64,000 bases of DNA from Arthrobacter methylotrophus (GCF_039539965.1 NZ_BAABED010000001.1:992001-1056000); one strand, 5' to 3'. Numbered from the stretch's first letter, positions 35,814-45,223 are shown. Numbers and translations: made by a program. Notes: generated by a model from the sequence alone, not told the origin.

Positions 35814-36902
35814 TCACGGGACGAAGTATCCCGACACGTCTGCGATGAGTTGCGCCGTCCCGTTCGAGGTGTTGTGGAGACTGACCTGGCCGCCTGTCCC
35901 CACCGGTATCGTTGCTAGGTTCGGGACGATCTGCCCGGGTGCGTAATTCAGGTTCGAGGCATTTGGCACCACGGTGCCGGCGGGGAAGGCCGTGACGAAC
36001 CCGTTCGACGTCGGGTTGGCGACCGTGAGGTTGAACGTCAATCCACCAACCGTTGCGGGAACCCCGCTGACGCCGCCGACCTGAAAGGACATCGTACCGT
36101 TGGCCGCGACCGGGGTGCCGTTGCGGGTATCGAGGAACCTGGTAGGCGTTATGGGCTGGAAGGCCCCCGAAACCGTTGCCGCCCCGCCGCCCAAATAGTA
36201 GCCGGACACATCCGCGATAAATTGCGCAGCCCCTGTCGGTGAGCCGTTGTAGAGCGTGACCTTACCGTCTGCGCCTACAGGCACGGTGACGCTATTGGGC
36301 ACGATCTGGCCCTGGGCGAAGTTCAGATTGGAGGCGTTTGGCCGTGTTGTGCCGGAGGCGTATGCCGTGGCGAAGCCGAACGAGCTCGCCCCGGCGACGG
36401 TGAAGTTGAAGCTCACCGCTGAGACCGTTGCCGGGATGCCGCTGATGCCGCCCACTTGGAAGGAGACGGATCCACCCGGTGGCACCGCTGCACTGTTCCG
36501 GGTATCCAGGAACCTGCTCGGCGTCATCGCTTGGAATTCGCCGGGCGAGCTTGTTGCGGCCGGGACGTAGTACCCGGAAACGTCGGCTATGAGTTGAGCC
36601 GTCCCGTTCGAGGTGTTGTGGAGGCTGACCTGTCCGCTTGTCCCGACCGGCACTGTCACGAGGTTTGGAACGATCTGTCCGGGAGCGTAGTTCAGGTTTG
36701 AGGCATTAGGCGCGGTGCTTCCGGACGGGTAGGCCGTGACGAACCCGTTGGACGTAGGACCGGCCACCGTGAGGTTGAAGGTCACTGCCGTGACGTTCGC
36801 CGGAATGCCGTTGACGCCTCCGACCTGGAAGGAGACGGTCCCGTTAGCTCCGACAGGCGTGGGATTGTTGCGGGTGTCGAGCATCCTGGTCGGTGTCATC
36901 GA
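35814..36902 (-). repeat. Three tandem ~120-codon repeats in the deacetylase gene
   Basis: Three copies share the blocks LDTRN, FQVGG, NASNLN(Y/F)A, GQIVPN and IADVSGYY/F. The first and third are also close at DNA level (compare 35871-35960 with 36616-36705), which could allow recombination between them. Confidence 0.82.
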
Positions 36903-38357
36903 TTTGAAGACACTGGGAACTGCGCTGGAGTCGTATAAGCCATAGTCGTCGGTCACCAGGGTTCCGTTGCTCAGCAGGTTGAGGCCCAAGCTGATGGCAC
37001 TGGCTCCTGCCGGGACGGCTGGCGACGTCCAGGTTGCCTGGGTCCACGCTGTGGCTGCCACGAAGTTCGGACTGGCCGTCCAGTACGTCCACGTGCCCAG
37101 CCCGGTTCGGTAGTACAACTCGAATTGCGTGGGGGCCGTGGACTTGTACCAAGCGGACATCTGATACGTGTGGCCGGGGGTGGCGCTGGGAGCGCATTGG
37201 CCGAGGTCGAGGGTGGGTAGTAGCTTGGCGTCGCCGTCTACGTAGCCGGTGGTCACCATTTGTTCGGCAACGTTTCCGGTGTGACCCGGAGAGACGCTTG
37301 TGAAGGTGGAGGTTTGCGTGCCGTAGGAGCCGATCGCCCAGCAGTATGGAAGCCCGGATGCCACAGGCCCGGCTGTCTCCAGGCTTGGATTCTGGAGCAG
37401 GTTTCCGACTGTGATCGGTGGCGGCGCAGCCGGTCCATTGACGAGCGGCTTGTTCACGTCCAGTGCGGAATTGCTTGGGTCAGGGAACTGCGCCGCCATG
37501 ACTTGGCGCACAGTCTTGACGACGATCCTGCCGGCCGTTTGTTCAGTCGCCAGCCAATCGACGTAAGAATGGAAATTCGCCGTAGTGACACTCAGAGGAT
37601 CAGTGGTCGAGTCGAAGTGGTGGAACGTCAATTGCACCCATCCGCCACCGGCCTCTGCCTGGGTCACAACAGCCTGCATGTCAGCGACGGCCCAAGTGTT
37701 GTCCACCTCATCAGGTGCCTTGGTGAAATAGAGGTCCGCGGCAGGAACGGGCAGCGGTTCAGCCACCTCGGTCAGAGTTGGAGCAGCCTTGCTTTTCAGA
37801 TCACCGAGGCCACGTGCGCTGTTGTAGCCGCAGTTGGCGACTGTTTGCTCGACGGCTGGAGTGGCAGACGCAAACGGGTAGGCAAAGTTCGTGACCCGGA
37901 AGCCCATGTTGGTCAGGTTGACGCGGTCATTGCATACCTGGCGTGCCACCTCATTCGCGTCCATCTGGGCCAGATCAGGGTGCGTCACTGTATGCCCGGC
38001 AATCTCATTGCCTGCCGATTGGAGGGCGAGTGCCTGGGCAGTCGTCATATATGGCGGCGGCCCACCATTGGGATCGGTAGCATTGAGGTAGCCGGAGGGA
38101 AGGAAGAACGTCCCCATCATTCCTTTTGAATTCAGATAGTTGGCCGCGGCTACCTGATCAGCGTTGGCGTCATCAAATGTCAATGTGACTACAAGCGCAC
38201 CCGCAGCTTGTGCTGGCTGGGCCAAAACAGCCGTATTAAATAGCGTTGCCAAAAGAAGCATGGCGGCCCCTATGGCAGCCGCTTTCCGATGGGTCTGTTG
38301 GTCTTCATATGGGAGCCCCCGCCCATTGCAGGAGGCCACCATCCACCTGTTTTGCAT
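35814..38357 (-). CDS. Secreted NodB-type polysaccharide deacetylase with three C-terminal repeats
   Basis: The open frame is 847 codons. A signal peptide (AAMLLLATLFNTAVLAQPAQAA) is followed by a NodB domain (about 52-285) with TFDDANADQ, HTVTHPDL (HxxxH), FAYPFA and LTFHHFD. A beta-sandwich region (NLLQNPSLETAG, about 315-480) resembles carbohydrate-binding modules. Three ~120-residue repeats follow, with TPTRxLDTRN at the start and IADVSGYY at the end. It would deacetylate wall glycans or peptidoglycan. The start is uncertain: the 25 residues before the signal core look poor, while a better n-region (MKTNRPIGKR) lies in another frame from 38319, so a frameshift is possible. Confidence 0.85.
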   Translation of the reverse strand: MQNRWMVASCNGRGLPYEDQQTHRKAAAIGAAMLLLATLFNTAVLAQPAQAAGALVVTLTFDDANADQVAAANYLNSKGMMGTFFLPSGYLNATDPNGGPPPYMTTAQALALQSAGNEIAGHTVTHPDLAQMDANEVARQVCNDRVNLTNMGFRVTNFAYPFASATPAVEQTVANCGYNSARGLGDLKSKAAPTLTEVAEPLPVPAADLYFTKAPDEVDNTWAVADMQAVVTQAEAGGGWVQLTFHHFDSTTDPLSVTTANFHSYVDWLATEQTAGRIVVKTVRQVMAAQFPDPSNSALDVNKPLVNGPAAPPPITVGNLLQNPSLETAGPVASGLPYCWAIGSYGTQTSTFTSVSPGHTGNVAEQMVTTGYVDGDAKLLPTLDLGQCAPSATPGHTYQMSAWYKSTAPTQFELYYRTGLGTWTYWTASPNFVAATAWTQATWTSPAVPAGASAISLGLNLLSNGTLVTDDYGLYDSSAVPSVFKSMTPTRMLDTRNNPTPVGANGTVSFQVGGVNGIPANVTAVTFNLTVAGPTSNGFVTAYPSGSTAPNASNLNYAPGQIVPNLVTVPVGTSGQVSLHNTSNGTAQLIADVSGYYVPAATSSPGEFQAMTPSRFLDTRNSAAVPPGGSVSFQVGGISGIPATVSAVSFNFTVAGASSFGFATAYASGTTRPNASNLNFAQGQIVPNSVTVPVGADGKVTLYNGSPTGAAQFIADVSGYYLGGGAATVSGAFQPITPTRFLDTRNGTPVAANGTMSFQVGGVSGVPATVGGLTFNLTVANPTSNGFVTAFPAGTVVPNASNLNYAPGQIVPNLATIPVGTGGQVSLHNTSNGTAQLIADVSGYFVP

Positions 38358-38729
38358 CTCAAGTCCGTTCGTCGCGCTTGCGACCTGACTGGTGGGACCT
38401 TCATTGCCATATCTGATTCAGCGTGCACAGTTCGGAGGCGCCAGTGCTCATCGTAAGCATTCATTCGTTTGAAACGGCAGCGCATCAATCGCGATAAACA
38501 AAGTCATCTGGCCCGTTTCCCGCCAGTGACGCACAGCTGATGTAACGACGCTACGAGCGGCCACATGGGACGTCAACACTCGTTTTCGGGCCCCGGAATC
38601 CAAGTAGGAACACTCGCCTCGGGCGTCTGGGAGGTTCCTGAAAGAGCCATGACATCGACTGGTCTATACTTTGTAGGTCTTGGGCAACAACGCCCCTGAT
38701 CATTGAGCTGCAGGGTGGTAATTCGCATC
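38358..38729. other. Non-coding divergent region between the deacetylase and GtrA genes
   Basis: This 372-base gap holds no convincing gene or known RNA. It should contain the deacetylase promoter on the minus strand and the GtrA promoter on the plus strand. Confidence 0.6.
38665..38670 (+). promoter_or_regulatory. -10 box (TATACT) for the GtrA-DUF2142 pair
   Basis: TATACT is a near-consensus -10 hexamer 59 bases upstream of the likely GtrA start. The region in front (CATGAC) is a partial -35 match. Confidence 0.45.
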
Positions 38730-39224
38730 GTGGGGGAAGCCTTCGCCAAGTGGGCTCGCGGCCTTTTCGGTTTTGCCCGGAACGGGTACCTGATCAAATT
38801 CCTTGCCGTCGGGGCCGCTTCGTTCGCGATTGACCTGGGCACCCTGACCCTCCTGCACGAGCTTGGCCGCGTGGATCTCTGGATTGCAACTCCAATTGCG
38901 TTCCTTGCGAGCTTGGTTTTCAATTTTTTTGCCCAAAGAAAGTTCACGTTCCAGTCCGGCACCCGGGCCCATGTGAGCTTCCTCAAGTATGGAGTACTGG
39001 TTGTCGTCAACCTCCTGGCGACCGATTTCATTGTTAATGGGATCGCCGCTGTTGGAGTATCTTACGCCATTGGGAAAGTAATCGCCACCGTGGCAACTAC
39101 GGTCTGGAACTTCCTGCTTTATAAGCACTGGATTTTCAAGGCAGGCACGGTTGAAGCTTACAGCGGGCTCGGCTCGGCCCCGTCCGATGTGCTTGTTTCC
39201 TCGGAAGAGTCTGCAAATGACTAG
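38730..39224 (+). CDS. GtrA-family membrane protein
   Basis: A 164-residue protein with four membrane helices and GtrA signatures: IKFLAVGAASFAIDLGTLTLL, FNFFAQRKFTF and WNFLLYKHWIF. GtrA proteins are thought to flip polyprenyl-phosphate-linked sugars to the outer face. The GTG at 38730 follows AGGGTGG; in-frame TTG 38703 and GTG 38715 are alternatives. It overlaps the next DUF2142 gene by 8 bases, suggesting donor delivery to that enzyme. Confidence 0.87.
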   Translation: MGEAFAKWARGLFGFARNGYLIKFLAVGAASFAIDLGTLTLLHELGRVDLWIATPIAFLASLVFNFFAQRKFTFQSGTRAHVSFLKYGVLVVVNLLATDFIVNGIAAVGVSYAIGKVIATVATTVWNFLLYKHWIFKAGTVEAYSGLGSAPSDVLVSSEESAND

Positions 39225-40776
39225 TGCTCGCGGTTCAACATTGAGGTATTCACTAATTGCGATCCCACTCCTCGCCGCGCTGTCCCTTCTCTGGGCATTT
39301 GCATCGCCGCTCATGTCGGTTCCGGATGAACCGGCCCACACCATCAAGGCCGCAGCCGTTGCACGGGGTGAACTTACGGGAATATCAGGTGGCAAACAGG
39401 GTGACCTGACCAGTGTCACGGTTCCGCGCTACATCGCGATGATTGGTGTGCAAGCTTGCTTCGGCACCAATCCCGGGTCAACGCCCGCCTGCGCTCCGCC
39501 AATTGACGCGAGCGCACGAGACCTTGTCCAAGCGCAAACCAGTGCTGGCAATTACAACCCGATGTACTACGCAATGATCGGATTGCCATCCCGTCTCATG
39601 GGAGGGGCCCCGGCGATTTATCTGATGCGTGCGCTCAGCGCCCTGATATGTAGCGCGTTCCTTGCAGTAGCCATCGGTGCCGCAGCATCCCTGCGTCGAC
39701 GGTTTTGGCCAGTGGCAACCTGCCTTGTAGCAGTGACGCCTATGGTGCTTTTCCTGAACGGTGCGATTAATCCGAATGCCCTTGAAATCGCTACCACCGC
39801 CGCAGTGTTTACGAATCTCTGCGTTGTCTTGGAGAACGGGCGCAGGCTCAAGAACGTCCGACTTAATATCGTTCTTGTCGGTGTCTCCGGCGCGGTATTG
39901 GCCAACACTCGCGCTCTTTCCTTACTGTGGCTCGCGCTTGCCTTCGCCGCAGCCGTTTTGATTTATGGGATCAAGCCCTTCGGTGCCGTTTTAAGGAACC
40001 GTCTTGGATTGGCGATGGCCGGGCTGGTCGGTGTCGGTTGTGCTGCGAGCCTCGCTTGGCTAAAGGTGGCCAACAGTTTCGACAGTCTAGGGGGCACGCC
40101 GAGCAACGTTACTCCAGACGCTGCATTTGTCACGATGTTGGACCGCACCTTCGACTATTCCTCCGGGTACATCGGCGTAATGGGATGGCTGGACACCCCG
40201 GCCCCCGCGGCGGTGTTCAGTTTCTGGCATTTCGGTTTCGCCGCAGTCATCCTAGGCGGCCTGACTGCGCGGCCGTTTCGAAGGCGACCGGCTGTCTGGG
40301 TCTTGCTTGTCGCGGTGCTTATCTTGCCGCCGATACTTCAAGCCCAAGTGATCCAGCAGCTCGGCTACATTTGGCAAGGACGCTATCTCTTGGCAGCGTT
40401 TGTATTGCTGCTATTGGCATGCGGAGCAGTTATGGTCTGGCGTCCAATTCCCAGGTCCCCATGGGCGCACTCCTTGGCGCGATGGGTCTTGGCCGGTGCG
40501 GTGGGAGTTCACCTTTACACCTTCGTCTCGACACTTCGACGCTTCACCGTCGGACAAGAACGGACGAACTGGACCGAGATGTTCGACCCGCTCTGGCAAC
40601 CTCCGATGACGTGGCAGGTACTGACAATTTCATACTTGCTGGTTCTGGTTCTCGGCGCGGTCGTGAGCTACCGGTGCCTCTTCCCGCGGTCGTTTGTATT
40701 GACGTCCGGAAGCGTTGTGGGCGCGAAGGAAGACACCATCCTGACGCTGTCGATTGGACAATCGGAGCAGGGCTAA
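39217..40776 (+). CDS. DUF2142 polytopic membrane protein
   Basis: A 519-residue protein with about 11 helices. The ATG at 39217 overlaps the end of the GtrA gene and has GGAAGAG upstream. After the first helix it shows VPDEPAHTIKAAAVARGEL, almost the same as the paralogue at 30296-31972. Further shared blocks are FVTMLDR(T/S)FD, YIGV(M/A)GWLD and LGYIWQGRY-like. A GT-C-type transferase role is inferred. The stop codon lies in the loop of an intrinsic terminator. Confidence 0.85.
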   Translation: MTSARGSTLRYSLIAIPLLAALSLLWAFASPLMSVPDEPAHTIKAAAVARGELTGISGGKQGDLTSVTVPRYIAMIGVQACFGTNPGSTPACAPPIDASARDLVQAQTSAGNYNPMYYAMIGLPSRLMGGAPAIYLMRALSALICSAFLAVAIGAAASLRRRFWPVATCLVAVTPMVLFLNGAINPNALEIATTAAVFTNLCVVLENGRRLKNVRLNIVLVGVSGAVLANTRALSLLWLALAFAAAVLIYGIKPFGAVLRNRLGLAMAGLVGVGCAASLAWLKVANSFDSLGGTPSNVTPDAAFVTMLDRTFDYSSGYIGVMGWLDTPAPAAVFSFWHFGFAAVILGGLTARPFRRRPAVWVLLVAVLILPPILQAQVIQQLGYIWQGRYLLAAFVLLLLACGAVMVWRPIPRSPWAHSLARWVLAGAVGVHLYTFVSTLRRFTVGQERTNWTEMFDPLWQPPMTWQVLTISYLLVLVLGAVVSYRCLFPRSFVLTSGSVVGAKEDTILTLSIGQSEQG

Positions 40777-40791
40777 GGAAAGGCCCTTTTT
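40769..40791 (+). terminator. Intrinsic terminator overlapping the DUF2142 stop
   Basis: AGGGC (40769-40773) pairs with GCCCT (40783-40787), followed by TTTTT. The TAA stop lies in the loop. A short but classic stem plus T-run. Confidence 0.65.
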
Positions 40792-40905
40792 CGTAGTTTT
40801 CCACAGGCCGACCAGGCTTATTGGATCCATGTAGGTATCTCGCCTAGCCTTGACTTCATTGACGCTTCCGCTGCGACGCGGAATTCATTCTTCATTGGGG
40901 GGAAG

Positions 40906-42129
40906 ATGGATGCCTTAAGCATCGTCGAGGATGAGGTCCGCGAACTGATTCGCCGGAGGGGGCTGGACCCTTTCAACCAGACGGTCGAAGTACGTCGACT
41001 CGTCGAGGCCGCCGTGAGTGACTATGACGAGCGCGCCCTTCTCGGTCCGTTGCCTCCGTTGGGACAGCTGGACAGCGCGCGCAAGTACGTCTTCGATGCC
41101 GTTGCCGGCTTCGGACAACTCCAGCCACTTCTGGATGACCCCACTGTTGAAGAAATCTGGCTCAACGCGCCCAATGAGGTCTTCATTGCCCGAAATGGCG
41201 AGTCCGAGCTGACCGCGCTAAGCCTCAACGAACAGCAGGTTCGCGACCTCGTGGAGCGGATGCTCAAGAGTTCCGGGCGGCGGCTGGACCTCTCTTCGCC
41301 GTTTGTGGATGCTGCCTTGCCCGATGGTTCGAGGCTCCACGTGGTCATTCCGGATGTCACTCGCCGGCATTGGGCGGTCAACATCCGCAAGTTCGTGGTG
41401 AAGGCGACTAGGCTCGAACACTTGGCGGAGCTGGGCACGTTGACGCCTCAGTCGGCGCGATTTCTGGGAGCGGCGGTGGCAAGCGGGCTGAATATTCTCG
41501 TTTCCGGCGCCACCCAGGCAGGAAAGACAACCATGCTCAATTGCCTGGCGGCCAACATCGGCTCGAGGGAACGGGTCGTCACAGTCGAAGAGATCTTTGA
41601 ACTCCAATTCCCGCTCCGTGACGTTGTCGGTCTGCAGTGCCGACAGCCGAACCTGGAGGGACAAGGTGAAATACCCCTCCGTCGACTCGTCAAAGAGGCT
41701 CTTCGAATGCGGCCAGATCGCCTCGTCGTTGGCGAAGTCCGTGAAGCCGAAAGCCTGGACATGCTTATTGCCTTGAATTCGGGCCTTCCCGGGATGTGCA
41801 CGGTCCATGCCAACTCTGCCCATGACGCCGTGACCAAGATTTGCACGCTGCCCCTGCTTGCGGGCGAGAACATTTCGAGTGCGTTCGTCGTTCCAACCGT
41901 CGCATCCTGCATCGACCTCGTCATCCATTGCAGCCGCCTCCCGGACGGGCGCCGGCAAGTCACGGAAATACTTTCGTTGGGTCGGCGCGTGGAGAACGGC
42001 ATTGTCGAGTCGTCCATGGTGTTCGCGATGCAGGACGGAAGACTCCAATCCACGTCAAATTCCATGCCCGCGGCGGAGAAGTTCTCCCGGGCAGGCTTTA
42101 ACGTTGCTGCTCTTCTGGAGCATTACTGA
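40906..42129 (+). CDS. tadA: Tad/Flp pilus assembly ATPase
   Basis: A 407-residue CpaF/TadA-type secretion ATPase that powers Flp pilus assembly at the inner membrane. It has an N-terminal helical domain, then LLDDPTVEEIWLNAPNEVFI, SSPFVDAALPDGSRLHVVIP, Walker A GATQAGKT near 201, the Asp box VTVEEIFELQ, LRMRPDRLVVGEVREAE (Walker B) and the His box PGMCTVHANS. It starts with ATG after AGGGGGGAAG-like sequence and is the first gene of a seven-gene operon. TadB overlaps by one base (TGATG). Confidence 0.93.
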   Translation: MDALSIVEDEVRELIRRRGLDPFNQTVEVRRLVEAAVSDYDERALLGPLPPLGQLDSARKYVFDAVAGFGQLQPLLDDPTVEEIWLNAPNEVFIARNGESELTALSLNEQQVRDLVERMLKSSGRRLDLSSPFVDAALPDGSRLHVVIPDVTRRHWAVNIRKFVVKATRLEHLAELGTLTPQSARFLGAAVASGLNILVSGATQAGKTTMLNCLAANIGSRERVVTVEEIFELQFPLRDVVGLQCRQPNLEGQGEIPLRRLVKEALRMRPDRLVVGEVREAESLDMLIALNSGLPGMCTVHANSAHDAVTKICTLPLLAGENISSAFVVPTVASCIDLVIHCSRLPDGRRQVTEILSLGRRVENGIVESSMVFAMQDGRLQSTSNSMPAAEKFSRAGFNVAALLEHY

Positions 42130-42983
42130 TGGCGCCGCTGCTTGGTGTTCTCTGCGGGCTGGGCGTATTTCTTGTTTGGTGGTCTGCTTGGGAGAAACCA
42201 CCGCTTGCCGTCAAGGAGTCCAAACCCAAACGCCTTGAGGGTTTGCTGCTCGCGTCCGGGATCGAAAAGGTGAGCGCTGGAGCATTCGTCGCCTCCTGCC
42301 TGGGGTTCGGCCTTTTCACCACGCTGGTGATCTCAATCATGACAACCTCGGTTTCGATCGCGGCGTGCTTCGGCCTATTCGGTGCGTGGCTTCCTCTAGG
42401 GGTTGTCAGCTGGCGGGCGCGTAGGCGGACAGCCATGCTCCGGGAACTGTGGCCGGACGTCGTAGATCATCTGCGCTCAGCGATCCGAGCGGGGCTTTCG
42501 CTGCCTGAAGCACTTGTCCAACTCGGTGACAAAGGTCCCGAAGAGCTGAGGGGCCTCTTCCGTGAGTTTGGGGTGGATTACCGTTCGGGCGGCCATTTCG
42601 ATTCGGCGTTGAGCAAGCTAAAGGCGCGCCTGGCCGACCCCGTTGCCGACCGGATCATTGAGGCGCTCCGATTGACCCGTGAGGTGGGTGGATCCGATCT
42701 CGGGCGCCTTCTGGGAACTCTCGCCGAGTTCCTCCGTGAGAGCGCCAGGACCCGCAGTGAGCTGGAAGCGCGACAATCTTGGACTATCAATGGAGCGCGC
42801 CTGGCGGTTGCCGCCCCATGGATTGTCCTGATGCTGCTGGCCAGCAGGCCGGAAGCTGTTGCAGCTTATAACTCCGCGGCCGGAGTCAGTGTGCTGGGGG
42901 CCGGTCTGTTGGTCTCGGGAGTCTGCTACTGGGCCATGCTGCGCATTGGCGCCCTTCCCCAGGACGAAAGGGTACTTCGGTGA
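42129..42983 (+). CDS. tadB: Tad pilus inner-membrane protein TadB
   Basis: A 284-residue GspF-type membrane protein. Helices are near the N-terminus (1-17 and 55-90) and C-terminus (220-275), flanking a cytoplasmic helical domain with LWPDVVDHLRSAIRAGLSLPEAL and RLTREVGGSDLGRLLGTLAEFLRE. It forms the platform for the TadA motor with TadC. One-base overlap with tadA and GTGA overlap with tadC. Confidence 0.9.
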   Translation: MAPLLGVLCGLGVFLVWWSAWEKPPLAVKESKPKRLEGLLLASGIEKVSAGAFVASCLGFGLFTTLVISIMTTSVSIAACFGLFGAWLPLGVVSWRARRRTAMLRELWPDVVDHLRSAIRAGLSLPEALVQLGDKGPEELRGLFREFGVDYRSGGHFDSALSKLKARLADPVADRIIEALRLTREVGGSDLGRLLGTLAEFLRESARTRSELEARQSWTINGARLAVAAPWIVLMLLASRPEAVAAYNSAAGVSVLGAGLLVSGVCYWAMLRIGALPQDERVLR

Positions 42984-43918
42984 CGGTGCTCACTGCCATG
43001 ACTGTGTTCTGCGGGCTTCTCCTGGGAGCCGGGTTGTGGCTTGTTTTTGTCCGACTCCCGTTGATGCGGGCCACATCCTTCGCTGAGCGGATCGAGCCCC
43101 AACTCAAATCCCAGAACGTTGAATCCCGGTTGCTGGCCACTCCCACCGACATCGCCCCCTTCGGCCCCTTGGAGCGCATTCTCCGGACCGTGTTCCGGGA
43201 CGCACTGCGTTCCTTGGCTCGATTCAACTTCGGCACCAGATCGCTCAACGAGAGGCTGGCAAAAGCCGGCTCGGGAAAGTCTGCCGTGGACTTCCGTGCG
43301 GAGCAGTTGCTATGGGCAGCGATGGGGATTGTCGGAGCAATCGCGGCAGCGGTGATGAACGCGACCCTCGGCCGTTTCAACCCGATGCTTGCAGTCGGTT
43401 CGGTCTTGCTTTGCGCATTTGGCGGTTTTCTCCTCCGCGACTACATGCTGGGGATGCAGATCAAACGGAGGGAGAGGCGCATGCTTGCGGAATTCCCCAG
43501 CCTCGCCGAACTGATGGCCCTCGCTGTGGGCGCAGGGGAGAGCGCTACCGCTGCCTTTGACCGTGTATGTCGGACCGCCCGCGGTGAATTGACCAAGGAG
43601 TTTGCCCTGGTGCTGGCTGCTACGCGGGCCGGCATGCCCCTCGTCGAAGCGCTGCATGGTTTTTCGGGACGAACCGATCTGGGCCCGCTGCTCCGGTTTG
43701 TAGACGGGGTAGTAGTTGCTGTCGAACGCGGAACCCCTTTGGCCGATGTATTGCGAGCGCAAGCCTCGGACGTCCGCGACTCGGCCAAGCGGGAGCTGAT
43801 GGAAGCGGCGGGTCGCAAAGAGATTGCCATGATGGTGCCGCTGGTTTTCGGCGTCTTACCCCTCACCGTGATTTTCGCAGTCTATCCCGGCCTGGCCGCA
43901 TTACATTTTGGCTTCTGA
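42980..43918 (+). CDS. tadC: Tad pilus inner-membrane protein TadC
   Basis: A 312-residue GspF-type protein from a GTG. A single N-terminal helix, two helices near 110-155, a cytoplasmic segment (EFPSLAELMALAVGAGESATAAFDRV, FVDGVVVAVERGTPLADVLRAQA) and a C-terminal helix. Second platform subunit of the Tad apparatus. The gap of 116 bases to the next gene is the only sizeable one in the operon. Confidence 0.9.
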   Translation: MTVLTAMTVFCGLLLGAGLWLVFVRLPLMRATSFAERIEPQLKSQNVESRLLATPTDIAPFGPLERILRTVFRDALRSLARFNFGTRSLNERLAKAGSGKSAVDFRAEQLLWAAMGIVGAIAAAVMNATLGRFNPMLAVGSVLLCAFGGFLLRDYMLGMQIKRRERRMLAEFPSLAELMALAVGAGESATAAFDRVCRTARGELTKEFALVLAATRAGMPLVEALHGFSGRTDLGPLLRFVDGVVVAVERGTPLADVLRAQASDVRDSAKRELMEAAGRKEIAMMVPLVFGVLPLTVIFAVYPGLAALHFGF

Positions 43919-44034
43919 TGCGCTATTACGAACAAACCTCTTTGAATCCATCACATGGGTATTCGGCTGAATGCCCACAATAATGAAACTGCATGGAACT
44001 CCACGCGGGTTTCTGCAAACGGAAATGGGGAAAA

Positions 44035-44298
44035 ATGAAGAATTACGGACGTCGTGGACTTCCCGCTTCAGCACTTTTGTTGTGGCATCTGTGGACTTTC
44101 CTGCCGTCTGGATCACGACTCGGGAAAAGACCGGGAAGAAGCTTGGCGCCGGGCGATGATCATGCCGAGCGGGGCGACGTGCCCGGCTGGGTGATGATCA
44201 CACTCATGTCCGCGGCCCTCGTGGCGGGCCTGTTGGCGCTTGCCGGGCCCGCCCTTGAAGGTCTCTTCAACCAGGCCATGAGCAAGGTCGGAAAGTAG
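44035..44298 (+). CDS. Small Flp pilin-like protein
   Basis: An 87-residue protein from the ATG at 44035, with GGGGAAAA upstream. A charged N-terminal half ends in DDHAERGDVPGW, followed by one hydrophobic helix (VMITLMSAALVAGLLALAG) and a short amphipathic end (LEGLFNQAMSKVGK). The position between tadC and tadE, and the single-helix plan, fit a type IVb pilin. However, it lacks the usual Glu-Tyr pair after the cleavage glycine, and its leader is long. It could be the major pilin of a divergent kind or an accessory subunit. Confidence 0.65.
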   Translation: MKNYGRRGLPASALLLWHLWTFLPSGSRLGKRPGRSLAPGDDHAERGDVPGWVMITLMSAALVAGLLALAGPALEGLFNQAMSKVGK

Positions 44299-44301
44299 CC
44301 A

Positions 44302-44724
44302 ATGCCGCCACCCATCAGCGGAGTGGAAGAATTCTGTGGGTCTGTCCCCTGCCGCTGTGAGGAGCGGGGATCCGCCGTCGTGGATTTTGCCTTGGTCGGC
44401 GGTCTCTTGACGGTGTTCTTTCTCGCCATCATTCAATTGACCCTCGTGCTGCACGTGCGCAACACCCTCATTGATGCCGCCTCCTCCGGAGCCCGTTACG
44501 GCACTCTCGCAGACCGGACACCGGTGGATGCGCGTGAACGCGCCGCTAAGTTGATCGGCACTGCGCTGAATGAAGAGTTCTCACGGGACATCTCAACGTC
44601 GGAGGCTAGTTTCCAAGGAGTCCGCACCTTGGAAGTGACAGTCCGGGCGCCCTTGCCTGTCATCGGGTTGATCGGACCAGCTGCTGCGCTGGAGGTGAAG
44701 GGGCATGCAGCCGTTCCTGGCTGA
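44302..44724 (+). CDS. TadE-like minor pseudopilin
   Basis: A 140-residue protein 3 bases after the pilin-like gene. An N-terminal leader ends in CEERGSAVVDFALVGGLLTVFFLAI, a TadE-type helix with Asp in place of the common Glu. An extracytoplasmic domain of ~85 residues follows. TadE proteins are minor pilins cleaved by the prepilin peptidase. Overlaps the next gene by 20 bases. Confidence 0.8.
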   Translation: MPPPISGVEEFCGSVPCRCEERGSAVVDFALVGGLLTVFFLAIIQLTLVLHVRNTLIDAASSGARYGTLADRTPVDARERAAKLIGTALNEEFSRDISTSEASFQGVRTLEVTVRAPLPVIGLIGPAAALEVKGHAAVPG

Positions 44725-45223
44725 TCTCGGCCATGCCGTCCTCACACGACTCCGAGATGCCCTCTGTTTGCCACTCCCGGAGGGCCTGGAAACCAACGGC
44801 GCACGGTGTGCCTCTGAGCGGGGAAATGCGCTCGTGGAGTTCATCCTCTTCTCCCTCCTGCTTTTGGTTCCTGTGGTCTATTTCATCGTCACCATTGGAC
44901 AAATCCAGGGAGGTTCTTTCGCTGTGGTGGGGGCGGCGGACCAAGCTGCCAAGGTCTACGTCATGCAGAAGGACCCATCCCACGGGCGCGGCATGGCTGA
45001 GCGGGCTGCCCTTCTGGCCCTTGCCGACCATGGGCATTCCGCGCACCAGGCATCGGTGGAAGTCGCGTGCGACCGCAGGGACTGCCTGTCCGCCGGGACT
45101 GCCGTGACGGTAACCGTGAAGCTCACAATACCGTTGCCGATGCTGCCCTTTGGGGACCGGCTGCGCCTGGATGCCGCGCATTTGAATGCGTCAGCAACGC
45201 AAATCGTCGGACGATTCCGGTGA
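44705..45223 (+). CDS. TadE/TadF-like pseudopilin
   Basis: A 172-residue protein with a leader ending in ASERGNALVEFILFSLLLLVPVVYFIVT, the canonical TadE/F helix with Glu. An exported domain with a cysteine pair (VACDRRDC) follows. The ATG at 44705 has GGAGG upstream and lies within the end of the tadE-like gene, so translation is coupled. It is a minor pilus subunit by family and context. Confidence 0.8.
   Translation: MQPFLADLGHAVLTRLRDALCLPLPEGLETNGARCASERGNALVEFILFSLLLLVPVVYFIVTIGQIQGGSFAVVGAADQAAKVYVMQKDPSHGRGMAERAALLALADHGHSAHQASVEVACDRRDCLSAGTAVTVTVKLTIPLPMLPFGDRLRLDAAHLNASATQIVGRFR

Noticed and set aside
33122..36902. Tandem repeats as a CRISPR or VNTR array
   Set aside because: The repeats are coding, about 110-120 codons each, and diverged; they are protein domain repeats.
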